DNA of 64,000 bases, from positions 62,001 to 126,000 of the forward strand of contig CAYGOF010000010.1 in NCBI GenBank assembly GCA_964351395.1, read 5' to 3'. A program made the translations under genes and the position numbers. Shown piece by piece: positions 44,501 through 53,471 of the stretch. Position 1 is the first letter of the stretch, and the number at the start of each line of letters is the position of its first letter. The notes beneath the pieces were generated by a model that searched no databases, was not told where the DNA came from, and was given only the letters and a program-made list of their open reading frames with translations. This stretch comes from Imperialibacter sp964351395. Its GTDB lineage: Bacteria; Bacteroidota; Bacteroidia; Cytophagales; Cyclobacteriaceae.

Positions 44501-46897
44501 TTAGAATTTGATTTGTTGTTTCGTACCCTTTCTAGCGTTAACCAGCCGCATTTTCTCTCCATATTTTACAATGTATTCCCCATCAAAGTCAGGGGCTATG
44601 ATGGCACTTGATAGTTTACCATCCTTCCATTCTATGTCCACGGTTACAGCGCCTCTTGCGCGAAGTCCCGTTATTTTGCCACTGCTCCATTCCGAAGGTA
44701 GTGCTGGGAGTAGATGTATGGTCCCCTCATGGCTTTGGAGAAGCATTTCCGCAATACCTGCCGTTCCACCGAAATTACCGTCGATCTGAAAGGGTGGGTG
44801 GGCATCCATCAGGTTAGGGTAGGTGCCACCACCATGGTAGGCTACGCCTTCTTCTGTTCCGATATAATTGAACAGCTTCTTAATAGCATCAAGTGCCATA
44901 TCGCCATCTAGTAGTCGTGCCCAGAGCGAAATTTTCCATGAAATGGACCAGCCTGTTCCATTGTTGGTACGTAGCTCAAGTGCACGGCGGGCAGCTTCCA
45001 TCAGGTCTGGTGTGGTGGATGGCGTGATAGAATGACCCGGGTAGATGCTGAACAAATGCGAAATATGTCTGTGATGAGGGTCTTTGTCTTCCCAGTCGTG
45101 GTACCACTCTTGCAGGTTGCCTTTCTTGCCTACCTGGTAGGGGTAAAGTTTTTCTAAGGTGCCTTCGAGTTGTTTTCTGAACTCTACGTCTTTATTCAGA
45201 ATTTTGCTCGCTTCTATTAAGTCTAAGAATAGTTCTCTGATCATGGCAAGGTCTGCCGTACTGCCATAAAATGTAGCCCCTGTATACCCGGTGTCAGTGA
45301 TATAATCATTTTCTGGTGAGGTTGAGGGGGCTGTAACCAGATAACCATCAGGCCCTTCAACCAGGAAGTCGAGGCAAAATAGCGCAGCACCTTTCATGAG
45401 ATCATAGGCCTCATTTTCCAGAAACACCGTATCTCTTGAAAAGGCAAAGTGTTCCCATAGGTGGGTGCTGATCCAGGGGCCGCCCATTCCCCAGTTGGCC
45501 CATCCGGGATACCCCTTGCCAAAATCACCCACTGGGTTGGTCATGGCCCAAATATCTGAATTGTGGTGTAATGCCCAGCCATCAGCATCGTAAAAGGTCT
45601 TGGCAGTGACCGTGCCGGTTTTTGAAAGATTGCCAATAAAGCGCAGAAGTGGTTCATGTAGCTCTGATAGGTTGGCTACTTCCACTGGCCAGTAATTCAT
45701 TTCCACATTGATGTTGGTCGTGTAGTTGCTGCTCCATGGCGGGCGCACATGTTCATTCCAAATCCCCTGCAAGTTGGCAGGAATTCCTCCGGGCCTTGAA
45801 CTACTAATCAATAGGTAGCGACCATATTGAAAATAAAGTGCAGCTAAATCAGGGTCTGCTTGGCCGGCTGTAAAACGCCTCAGACGTTCTGGTGTGGGCA
45901 GTGAGTCTGCCGCGGAATGCCCAAGATCAATGGACACCCTGTTGAAGAATTTCCCAAAGTCTGCTTTATGGCGGTGCAAAAGAACATCGTAATCAGATCC
46001 TTCAGCTTCTGTCAGGTATTGCGTGGCCGTGGCCACTTCATCTTTGCCCTCAGTACCCGGCTGTTTATCGAAGCCATTAAAACTGGTAGCAGCAGATAAA
46101 GCAATGATTGCGTAGGAAGCATCAGCTACTTGTACTTCGCTACCTGCAATGTTCGTCTTCCCATCAGTGGAGAGCACTTTTGCCACAGTGTAGAATCGCA
46201 TACTCTTCAGGCTGTCAAATCTGACTGCATCTGGTAAATCGCCAAGGTAACTTGGCTCTGACCTGATAGGAGAAAACCCAGTCATCATCACTTCAGCACC
46301 ACTTGCCGATGTTTGGAAAGGCAGCTTGCTGTTTAGTCCAATACTGAAGTTCAGCTTGTCATTGCCATCTGCTGCCACACGGACGAGCATCACTTGGTCT
46401 GGGAAAGACACAAAGCTTTCTCTGTGATAAGAGGTGCCATTGATAGTGTAGTTGACGGTCGCCAGGCCTGTGCTGAGATCCAGTGATCTTTTGTATTCCG
46501 TTGGGTCCCCTTTGTGGTCAAAGTCCATTGTTAGAAAGCCGAGCGGTTCATAAGCTTGCGAAAATGACCCCTGCAAGTTGCGAACGAGACTGTCTGCCAG
46601 TTGATAATCTTCTTTAAAAAGGGCTGCTCTTACTGCTGGAAGGTGCTTGTAAGCCTCTGGGTTCATACTGGCATCGACCGGTCCGCCTGACCACAGCGTT
46701 TCCTCATTGAGAGAGAATTTTTCATGGGCCACATCACCGTACATCATGGCACCAAGGCGGCCATTACCAATAGGCATGGCCTCCTCAAACACCGTTGCTG
46801 GTGTGTCGAATAGTAATTGAATCTTTGATTTTTCCTCCTGTTGCGCGCATGAATACAACAACAGAAACGAGGATGCATACAGGAAGATTTTCTTCAT
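44501..46897 (-). CDS. glycoside hydrolase family 95 (alpha-fucosidase-like) lipoprotein
   Basis: The 798-residue protein has a lipoprotein signal with lipobox LYSC (Cys17). The GH95 order is clear: FEEAMPIGNGRLGAMMYGDV near 37, LNEETLWSGGP near 63, GWALHHNSDIWAMTNP near 443, VTAPSTSPENDYI near 523 and DAHPPFQIDGNFGGTAGIAEML near 702. The Asn in HHNSD, the Glu in TSPEN and the Asp in QIDGNFGG are at positions used by inverting GH95 enzymes, whose known activities are on alpha-L-fucosides and alpha-L-galactosides. It is probably cell-surface or periplasmic. Confidence 0.95.
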   Translation of the reverse strand: MKKIFLYASSFLLLYSCAQQEEKSKIQLLFDTPATVFEEAMPIGNGRLGAMMYGDVAHEKFSLNEETLWSGGPVDASMNPEAYKHLPAVRAALFKEDYQLADSLVRNLQGSFSQAYEPLGFLTMDFDHKGDPTEYKRSLDLSTGLATVNYTINGTSYHRESFVSFPDQVMLVRVAADGNDKLNFSIGLNSKLPFQTSASGAEVMMTGFSPIRSEPSYLGDLPDAVRFDSLKSMRFYTVAKVLSTDGKTNIAGSEVQVADASYAIIALSAATSFNGFDKQPGTEGKDEVATATQYLTEAEGSDYDVLLHRHKADFGKFFNRVSIDLGHSAADSLPTPERLRRFTAGQADPDLAALYFQYGRYLLISSSRPGGIPANLQGIWNEHVRPPWSSNYTTNINVEMNYWPVEVANLSELHEPLLRFIGNLSKTGTVTAKTFYDADGWALHHNSDIWAMTNPVGDFGKGYPGWANWGMGGPWISTHLWEHFAFSRDTVFLENEAYDLMKGAALFCLDFLVEGPDGYLVTAPSTSPENDYITDTGYTGATFYGSTADLAMIRELFLDLIEASKILNKDVEFRKQLEGTLEKLYPYQVGKKGNLQEWYHDWEDKDPHHRHISHLFSIYPGHSITPSTTPDLMEAARRALELRTNNGTGWSISWKISLWARLLDGDMALDAIKKLFNYIGTEEGVAYHGGGTYPNLMDAHPPFQIDGNFGGTAGIAEMLLQSHEGTIHLLPALPSEWSSGKITGLRARGAVTVDIEWKDGKLSSAIIAPDFDGEYIVKYGEKMRLVNARKGTKQQIKF

Positions 46898-47102
46898 TAT
46901 TTAACGGTTTTGGTCCATTAAATTAGGACATTCTATCAAGTTTCCCGCTAAAGATTGCTTCAAGAGGCTCTAACCGGACCTAAATGATTTGTTAGCTTAT
47001 TTTGAGTCGTCTTTTTTTGTTTGAAGTGTCCTTGAGAACCTTCTTTTTTTAGCAGTTGGACTATTTCCTTAGCGAGACAAATTCTGGTGGGAATGAGAGA
47101 TG

Positions 47103-47657
47103 TCATTTCCAGTCCCAGGCCACTATATCCCAGGTGTCGGTTGGGTCAGTAAAGGTGTGTATGGTTTTGAAGCCGACTCTTTGGTGCGCCCGAAGAGAGC
47201 GGGGGTTTCTGGAAGCAATTTCAGTAATGCACAAATCGTACATGTTTGCATATAACTTTTTGTGCTTTTCGTACATACCGTCAAATACGCCCATCCCACG
47301 ATATCCTTCTGCCACGCAGATTTGTCCCATGACGTAATACTCATACGATGGCATGGGTTTTCCCTGGTAAGTAAGGGTTTGTAGCGTGACGAACATAGGC
47401 TTCAAAACTGGAATTAAGTCCTGAAATGACTGAAGCATGACCAGGGCATAACCCACCACCCTGTCTCCGTCTTTGGCAATTACCTGGGGGGCAGATTTAT
47501 TCATTGAGCGAAGAAGGTCAAGCGTATGCTTTACTGTAACAAACCCTTCTTTTGCCAGCTGCTCTGCGGTAATATTCGCAGGTTGGTTTTTTTCCTGCAG
47601 ATCGAGCATTTGAATCAGTTCCGAATCAGTAGAAGGGGTGGTAAAAACGATATTCAT
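47103..47657 (-). CDS. GNAT family N-acetyltransferase
   Basis: The 184-residue protein has a GNAT core: DRVVGYALVMLQSF near 63, then the acetyl-CoA loop QICVAEGYRGMGVFDGMYEKHK near 110 (matching V-A-x-x-Y-R-G-x-G). The end is NPRSLRAHQRVGFKTIHTF (the usual N-x-x-S-x-x-x-H-x-x-x-G-F pattern). The substrate is not evident. A second, broken GNAT remnant lies just upstream at 47690-47920. Confidence 0.9.
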   Translation of the reverse strand: MNIVFTTPSTDSELIQMLDLQEKNQPANITAEQLAKEGFVTVKHTLDLLRSMNKSAPQVIAKDGDRVVGYALVMLQSFQDLIPVLKPMFVTLQTLTYQGKPMPSYEYYVMGQICVAEGYRGMGVFDGMYEKHKKLYANMYDLCITEIASRNPRSLRAHQRVGFKTIHTFTDPTDTWDIVAWDWK

Positions 47658-47689
47658 AACACTAATTTCATTTGAATGTTGGCCCGTTC

Positions 47690-47920
47690 TTAGGGAGAAG
47701 GTGGTCCGGTTACTTTTTGAAAGCCCAATTTATGATAAAGATTGATAGCTGGTACCAGCCAGGTATTGCTCTCCAAAAATAATCCTTTTGCTCCAAGCGC
47801 CTTCGCTTTTTTGATGCAAGCGTGGTCGAGTAACCTCCGGATACTTTTGCCCTGTGCTTTTGGACTCACACCCATTTAGGCACCTCAAAGAAGATAGTTT
47901 GCAAGGAAGTTTTTTGAAGA
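47690..47920 (-). pseudogene. C-terminal remnant of a GNAT acetyltransferase
   Basis: An intact 61-codon frame (47690-47875) encodes the C-terminal half of a GNAT protein: MGVSPKAQGKSIRRLLDHAC (acetyl-CoA loop) and FLESNTWLVPAINLYHKLGF. Immediately upstream a different frame reads TIFFEVPK, which would join MGV in a normal protein (compare the ELAKMGV type) if one A were added. There is no N-terminal half: the 1092-residue PKD gene ends at 47921. So the gene is truncated and frameshifted. Confidence 0.65.
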
Positions 47921-50900
47921 CTATCGCATCAGGTGTACCCATCCATTGCAAGTAGTAAAATCCGGCAGTACTAAATCGTAATAGTAGACTCCTGCTGGTA
48001 AATTGCCGCCATCCCATTGATCCGTATATTCATTGTTTTGGTACACTGCTTTTCCATTTCTGTCGACTACAGTTAAAGGTAGTGGTTGGATAAAACGAAT
48101 TTCAAACCGATCGTTAACGCCATCTCCATTAGGAGAGAAAGCATTAGGCACTTCAAGCGATCCCACTTTAACTACTTCAGTTACTTCTTCAACGCAAAGT
48201 TCATTTGGAGCCACCAGCCGTGCAGTAAAATTACCTTCGCTTGTATAAATGTGCTTCCCGCTTAATTCACTGCTTTGTGTACCATCACCAAAATCCCAAT
48301 AGGCGAGCTCAGCGCCCGACACCTGGCTTGTAAAGTCGTAGTCACTGACGCCAGCGCAGTCATATACTGGTTCAATAGAAGAACTGATCCTTATTTCTTC
48401 CAGCACATTTACCGTTACCGAGTCGTTAAAAGTGCAGTAGTTGTTACTGTTGTAGATGGTCACAAAATAGGTAGTGCTTGTTCTTGGATCAGCCGTGGGC
48501 GTGGCTACTATGTTCGAACTCAAGCTTCCGTTGTTAGGAATCCAGTAGTAATCCGTGCCTCCGGTTGCCTCCAGTTCGACCGATTCTCCATAACAAATAG
48601 TAGTAGAGGGGCTTAAGGTGTGGGTACCCTCGGTTAATACCAGTTTTTTGTAAACAATGTCTTCTGTTTTACATGTTGACGGGTTATTGATCCGAAGGGA
48701 GACTGTGTATTCGCCCGCACTTTGGTAGGTATGTGTTACGGTGTCTATGTTGTAAGAAAAAGCCCCGTCTCCAAAGTCCCAAAACTGCGTTTCTCCACCA
48801 ACGCTTTCGTTTTCAAATAGGAATGTAAACGGAGCACAACCAATTCTTATGTCAGGACTGAGCAGGTCAGGTGTGTTGGTGGCAAAGGCTGCCGAAAGTG
48901 TAGAAAGGTCAAATTTGAAGACGCCGAGATTACAATTAGGACTATTGTTGACAGTGGACCACGCCTCCTCGGTCGTTAAATAGTTACTTTGGTTTTGACC
49001 GCAGCCAGCGCATACTGCATGATGTACCACACCTCTTTTGTCGAACCTGCTGGTGCCTCCATCCACATGGTCGGAGCTAGGAATACCACCAAAGTAAGTG
49101 GCATAGCGAAGGCTGCTGGCATCAGGGTCCAGTACCATGAGGTAAAAATCATTTCCATCGGTCTCACTCTGAAAAGCGTCGGAGGTAGTTGGCATATCCC
49201 TTGTATTTCCCTGAAAGTATGCAGCGCTTTGGTTGATATTCGTGCCACCACCCCATCCACTGATATAGATGTTGTTACAATCGCTGACCAGAAAGGCAGT
49301 AGGAGAGATATTGGGTGGAATGGTACCTGATCCAAAAACAGTAGACCATGGCGTATCGCTCAGGTCTGAGTTGAATTTTTGCAGAAACTGACCACTTCCC
49401 GGGTTCCGGTATACATCGCCTTTGGTAAAGTAATTTCCTTTTGTCTGGCCCATTACATACACATTCCCATCAGTGTCCAGGTCTACGAAATAGGCTTGGT
49501 CTGCTTTGTCAGTCCCCAGGAAGGTAGCTTCATCAATTACCCTCCCTGTTTCATCGAAATGAATCAATATACCTTCTGCGTCGCCAGAGTTAGTCCTTTT
49601 CCAGCCATTGACGGCAAAAGGAAAGGCCTGGCTCATGGTTCCTCCAGCGGCATATACGCCCCCTTTTCCATCTGGCTTCACGCTGAATAGTACGTCAGTC
49701 GTGTCTCCTCCCACAAAAGTGCCCCATATCATGGCCGATAAATCGGACTGCATCTTAACCAGCAGGCCGTCTTCGTTGCCCGTATGTCCATACACCTGGT
49801 TGGTCATTGGAAAATCTGCCGATGGGCTACTCGAAGCAATGTATATATTGTCGTTTTCATCGAGGTTTACTTCTCCCCGAAACTGATCCCCGTAGTTGAG
49901 CGTCAATGGGCCTCCTATGGGTATTGTTCCATCGTTTTCGCTGCCCCCCAAAAAAGTGGAGGCAATAAGCTGTGAGCCTGTATGGTCCAGTATGCTGACG
50001 AAGATGTCGGAGCCATTGATGTACTGAGTGACAGTGGGTTGGCTAAAGTTACCAACGAAAGGGTCAAAAAGATTGCCCTTGCCAAAACTGGTTTGGAATG
50101 AGCCCGCTGTCACTGGGAAGTTGGCGGAGGAGGTTACACCCATCATTACCAATTGATTATTTTTATTGACGATCAAGCTAATCGGTGTTTCCGCATGGTT
50201 ACCACCGAGGTAAGTTGCAAACAGAAGTTGTTGTCCAGTGGAATCGAACTTCATTAAAACCACGTCAAAAGCGCCATTAAAATCTTCTTGAAATACGCCG
50301 GGGGCCGGCACAAATTGCCCTGCACTGGCGCCAAAAATAATTCCTCCGGCATAGGTGTTGCCTGCTTCGTCAAAGGTGGCTGTGTTCCCCCAGTTGTCTG
50401 CAGAGGAGCCTGAATAGGTACTAAAAATCAGCAAGGGATCGATGATCAGGGAATTCTCAGCATCGTAACCATCGGGAAAATCAAACGAGACCTGCCCATT
50501 TTTCACTAAGAACTTTGCGGGAACTTCCACCGTGTCACCATCGACAAGTTGGTAGGCAAAAGGTCGCTGCTCGATGAGTTGTCCGAATTCCGTTTCAACG
50601 ATGAGTTGGCCATCGGAAAGATAGACTTCACCAGCACCAGTCCAATCCATAGCGATTTGCTGGGGGTCACCGCCAGGTGAGACAATCAAATCGTATTTGA
50701 ACGAGCTTCCATGGGAGAATAATTTCAAATCGATTTTATTATACATCTCGCAGTACTGCACTTCGTTGAATTCAGCTACATGATCAGCCCAAATTTCTTT
50801 GTCTCCTATAAAAAAATTGTGGTAGTAACTCTGCGCATCAACTTGAGAAATAATAGGGTGGGGGTTTGCCCCCACAAACCTGGTGTTGATGGCTTGCGAA

Positions 50901-51199
50901 GTACTTGCTTCAGAAGACTCCTGAAAGCCATTCGGTGTTTCATTGTTGTTTGCATGGGCAGCGCCATCAAAACTGTGACTCAGGTAATATGTCCAACCAT
51001 TGCTTTGCAAAAGCAAAAAGCCGTGAGGTACCTTTTTTCTGTATTTCACCGATTGATCCCACTGCCCCTTGTTTTGAATAAACCCGTTAAAGGGGTTTTT
51101 CTCTGCCATCAGAGGCAAAGCAGTCAAAGCTAGGATAATTACTTTGCCCGCCAACAGGCTGGAAATTGCTTTTCGAAGTGTTGGAACTAAGGCTCTCAA
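47921..51199 (-). CDS. large secreted PKD protein with T9SS type B (CHU_C) C-terminal domain
   Basis: The 1092-residue protein has an N-terminal signal peptide (ISSLLAGKVIILALTALPLMA). A start domain, NPFNGFIQNKGQWDQSVKYR, is typical of DUF7948-like proteins. SBBP-like propeller repeats follow (about 270-770, for example YLGGNHAETPISL). Two PKD domains carry FWDFGDGAFSYN near 805 and YWDFGDGTQSSE near 985. The C-terminal gliding-motility-associated domain is PNAFSPNGDGVNDRFEIRF near 1022. This cargo is exported by the type 9 system and anchored or released. Partners are not evident. Confidence 0.92.
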   Translation of the reverse strand: MRALVPTLRKAISSLLAGKVIILALTALPLMAEKNPFNGFIQNKGQWDQSVKYRKKVPHGFLLLQSNGWTYYLSHSFDGAAHANNNETPNGFQESSEASTSQAINTRFVGANPHPIISQVDAQSYYHNFFIGDKEIWADHVAEFNEVQYCEMYNKIDLKLFSHGSSFKYDLIVSPGGDPQQIAMDWTGAGEVYLSDGQLIVETEFGQLIEQRPFAYQLVDGDTVEVPAKFLVKNGQVSFDFPDGYDAENSLIIDPLLIFSTYSGSSADNWGNTATFDEAGNTYAGGIIFGASAGQFVPAPGVFQEDFNGAFDVVLMKFDSTGQQLLFATYLGGNHAETPISLIVNKNNQLVMMGVTSSANFPVTAGSFQTSFGKGNLFDPFVGNFSQPTVTQYINGSDIFVSILDHTGSQLIASTFLGGSENDGTIPIGGPLTLNYGDQFRGEVNLDENDNIYIASSSPSADFPMTNQVYGHTGNEDGLLVKMQSDLSAMIWGTFVGGDTTDVLFSVKPDGKGGVYAAGGTMSQAFPFAVNGWKRTNSGDAEGILIHFDETGRVIDEATFLGTDKADQAYFVDLDTDGNVYVMGQTKGNYFTKGDVYRNPGSGQFLQKFNSDLSDTPWSTVFGSGTIPPNISPTAFLVSDCNNIYISGWGGGTNINQSAAYFQGNTRDMPTTSDAFQSETDGNDFYLMVLDPDASSLRYATYFGGIPSSDHVDGGTSRFDKRGVVHHAVCAGCGQNQSNYLTTEEAWSTVNNSPNCNLGVFKFDLSTLSAAFATNTPDLLSPDIRIGCAPFTFLFENESVGGETQFWDFGDGAFSYNIDTVTHTYQSAGEYTVSLRINNPSTCKTEDIVYKKLVLTEGTHTLSPSTTICYGESVELEATGGTDYYWIPNNGSLSSNIVATPTADPRTSTTYFVTIYNSNNYCTFNDSVTVNVLEEIRISSSIEPVYDCAGVSDYDFTSQVSGAELAYWDFGDGTQSSELSGKHIYTSEGNFTARLVAPNELCVEEVTEVVKVGSLEVPNAFSPNGDGVNDRFEIRFIQPLPLTVVDRNGKAVYQNNEYTDQWDGGNLPAGVYYYDLVLPDFTTCNGWVHLMR

Positions 51200-51273
51200 T
51201 TTAAAAGGTTTCTGATACTAGCGGGGGAGATTATATGAATAACAACGATCGCCATGTATTACCTGATTCTAAA

Positions 51274-52686
51274 CTACCAAATAAAAGTGGCAACAGCACC
51301 AGCAGGCAAGCTTGTGTTGGCAGTTTTTCCCTGAAAACTGATATTGAAAGCCTGCTGCTTTGAAGTAGTGTTTTGGACTAGAAGAATCGTGCTACCATCC
51401 ACAGAATGAAAGGCAACATTGCTGAGTCCTTCCGGAACATTGGAGGCGATCCTTACAGCGCCGGGTCTAACAAACTTCGATGCCTGCGCAATCACATAGT
51501 AAGCGGGGTTGCGGGCTGTTACCTGACCACCTGCAATAGTAACGGCCCCAAGGCATTCGGTGCAGCCTCCGTCTGTATGTGGGTCCTGGTTTTCGTCTGC
51601 AGCAAGGTTCCACTCCAGTACTGTTTTACACCAGTTCCTTGTACCACCTATAATGAGGTTGTTGATGTGCCAGCCAAAGTCGCCGGCAAAGTTTCCAGGG
51701 GCGCCCACCCACTGCTCAGTGAAGTACAGGTTTTTATCTGGGTGAGCCCGGTGAACGGAATCCAGGGCTTCAATCCTACCTCCATAGAGGTGAAAGGCAG
51801 ATCCATCTACGTATTTTTTGGCTTCGGGGTCGTCCATGATACTGATGGGGTAATCTGGTCGATCGGCATTGTGGTCGTAGAGGATGATTTTAGTAGTCAG
51901 GCCGGCCCGTTCGAAGGCAGGGCCTAAGCTCTTTTTGATGAAAGCAGCTTGCTCTTCGGGCAACATCAATAGGCTTGGGTTGTTTCCAGGATGCAGTGGT
52001 TCATTTTGAATGGTGATGGCGTCGATCATTATGCCTTCTTCAGCCATCGTTTGAATATATTTTACAAAGTATAGCGCGTAGGCGTCGTAAAACTCTGGTT
52101 TTAAACTGCCTCCTTTTGATTGACCATTGGTTTTCATCCAAACAGGTGGTGACCAGGGGGAACTTAGTATCTTGATTTCAGGCGCCATAGCGAGGATTTC
52201 TTTTAATACCGGTATTAAGTCTTTTCTTTCTTCCTTAATACTGAAATGCTCCATGGTTGGGTCGGTCTCACCCGCAGGAAGATCGTTATATGAAAAAACG
52301 TGGTCACTGAGATCAGAAGCACCTATGCTAATCCTTAGGTAGCTGACGCCAATTCCGTTTCCTTTTGTTGTAAATAGCTCCTCCAGTAGATTCTGCTTTT
52401 CACCCAATGGCATTTGGTTGATCAAGGTGGCGCTGCCTCCAGTTAGCGTATAGCCAAACCCATCGATCGTTTGGTAAGTATGTGAGTCGTCAACACTGAT
52501 AGTTGGCAAGTCTGAGATGCCTGCAGTAAAATGAAGGACAGAATCCTGCTTTGAGATGAGGGATGCTTTGTCGGGTGTGGTGAGATAAATGGAAATAGCG
52601 GATTCGGCCTCATTTTCACTTTTGTTGGCTTGGCATGAAAAAAGAAAAGTAAATGCGCTAATTGTCCAAATAAAACGTATCTTCAT
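51274..52686 (-). CDS. glycoside hydrolase family 30 lipoprotein
   Basis: The product is about 470 residues. ATG 52686 is preferred over 52704 because it opens a lipoprotein signal with lipobox LFSC. GH30 features include IDGFGYTLTGGSATLINQM near 80, ILSSPWSPPVWMKTN near 170, DAITIQNEPLHPGNN (acid/base Glu) near 220 and NLYFTEQWVGAPG (nucleophile Glu) near 318, plus a C-terminal beta-sandwich. GH30 enzymes include glucosylceramidase and beta-1,6-glucanase; the exact activity is not clear. The PKD gene follows after 74 bases. Confidence 0.95.
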   Translation of the reverse strand: MKIRFIWTISAFTFLFSCQANKSENEAESAISIYLTTPDKASLISKQDSVLHFTAGISDLPTISVDDSHTYQTIDGFGYTLTGGSATLINQMPLGEKQNLLEELFTTKGNGIGVSYLRISIGASDLSDHVFSYNDLPAGETDPTMEHFSIKEERKDLIPVLKEILAMAPEIKILSSPWSPPVWMKTNGQSKGGSLKPEFYDAYALYFVKYIQTMAEEGIMIDAITIQNEPLHPGNNPSLLMLPEEQAAFIKKSLGPAFERAGLTTKIILYDHNADRPDYPISIMDDPEAKKYVDGSAFHLYGGRIEALDSVHRAHPDKNLYFTEQWVGAPGNFAGDFGWHINNLIIGGTRNWCKTVLEWNLAADENQDPHTDGGCTECLGAVTIAGGQVTARNPAYYVIAQASKFVRPGAVRIASNVPEGLSNVAFHSVDGSTILLVQNTTSKQQAFNISFQGKTANTSLPAGAVATFIW

Positions 52687-52768
52687 ATAAGTAAGCATTT
52701 GCATCGAAAGCAGTAAGTATACTCTTTTTTATGCTTATAATTACGTTTAAACACACGGGAAAAAACTT

Positions 52769-52797
52769 AAAAACCCCTCTCATCGAGAGGGGTTTTT
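52769..52797. terminator. strong terminator-like hairpin in a divergent intergenic region
   Basis: AAAACCCCTCTC pairs with GAGAGGGGTTTT around an AT core, with T runs on both strands. It lies between two divergent genes (GH30 start at 52686 and MarR start at 52937), where no gene ends, so it has no obvious job. It could mark a small RNA end or an attenuator. Confidence 0.75.
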
Positions 52798-52908
52798 GTT
52801 TACGAAGATTTTTAGGGGATATTGGCTATAACAAATTGAGGTGCAACTTTCATTTTCAACAAAGCCTAATATTTCCCAAATCATTGGCTTCCAGTAAAGT
52901 TTCCCGTA

Positions 52909-52928
52909 ATTTAGTTGGTGTACTAAAT
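52909..52928. promoter_or_regulatory. inverted repeat, candidate MarR operator
   Basis: ATTTAGT and ACTAAAT are perfect inverted arms separated by six bases, ending 9 bases before the TTG start of the MarR gene. ACTAAATA recurs twice in front of the next gene (53445-53452 and 53460-53467). This suits autoregulation by a dimeric winged-helix protein. Confidence 0.5.
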
Positions 52929-52936
52929 AGTTTCCT

Positions 52937-53365
52937 TTGAAAGAGCCTTATAGCCAGTACTCATTGTTGCTTGACCGCACGGCCCGAAAGGTAAAGTGGT
53001 ATGCGCAACAGCAGTTCAAAGAACTTGGGCTTGATATGACTGTGGACCAGTGGCTTGTAATGAAGCTAACCGCGGAAAACGAGGAATTGAGTCACAGAGA
53101 GTTGGCAGGACTCATGTACAAAGATATGCCGACAGTGACACGTATCGTCGACATTCTTTGTACTAAAGGCCTTATAGCCAGAACTGAGGGAGTTGCCGAC
53201 CGGAGGGTGTCGGTGCTTAGGCTTACCAAAGATGGCTTGCATAAAGTAACGAGTAGCAAAAGCGATGTACGCAAAATAAGGTTGAAGGCCTGGGAAGGTT
53301 TGGATGAAAAAGACTTTTCAGAATTCAATCGAATCTTGAGTAAAATCTACGATAACCTCGCATAG
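52937..53365 (+). CDS. MarR family transcriptional regulator
   Basis: The 142-residue protein has the MarR winged helix: QWLVMKLTAENEELSHRELAGLMYKD, then MPTVTRIVDILCTKGLIARTEGVADRRVSVLRLTKDG. The start appears to be TTG at 52937, since no upstream ATG exists and the next ATG would remove helix 1. MarR proteins usually repress nearby genes until a small aromatic or oxidant is sensed. The downstream reductase/ferredoxin pair is the probable target. Confidence 0.92.
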   Translation: MKEPYSQYSLLLDRTARKVKWYAQQQFKELGLDMTVDQWLVMKLTAENEELSHRELAGLMYKDMPTVTRIVDILCTKGLIARTEGVADRRVSVLRLTKDGLHKVTSSKSDVRKIRLKAWEGLDEKDFSEFNRILSKIYDNLA

Positions 53366-53449
53366 CAAACAGCTAAATACCCTAACAAAAGATTTTGATT
53401 ATTTAAAACCAAAAATAGAACACAACGTTATCATTACTTGTTGCACTAA

Positions 53450-53471
53450 ATATTATCACACTAAATAATAT
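53450..53471. promoter_or_regulatory. inverted repeat overlapping the reductase start, candidate MarR site
   Basis: ATATTAT and ATAATAT are perfect inverted arms eight bases apart, with the second overlapping the ATG at 53470. Overlapping direct copies of CACTAAATA begin at 53444 and 53459. This is 85 bases after the MarR gene stop. Confidence 0.4.
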
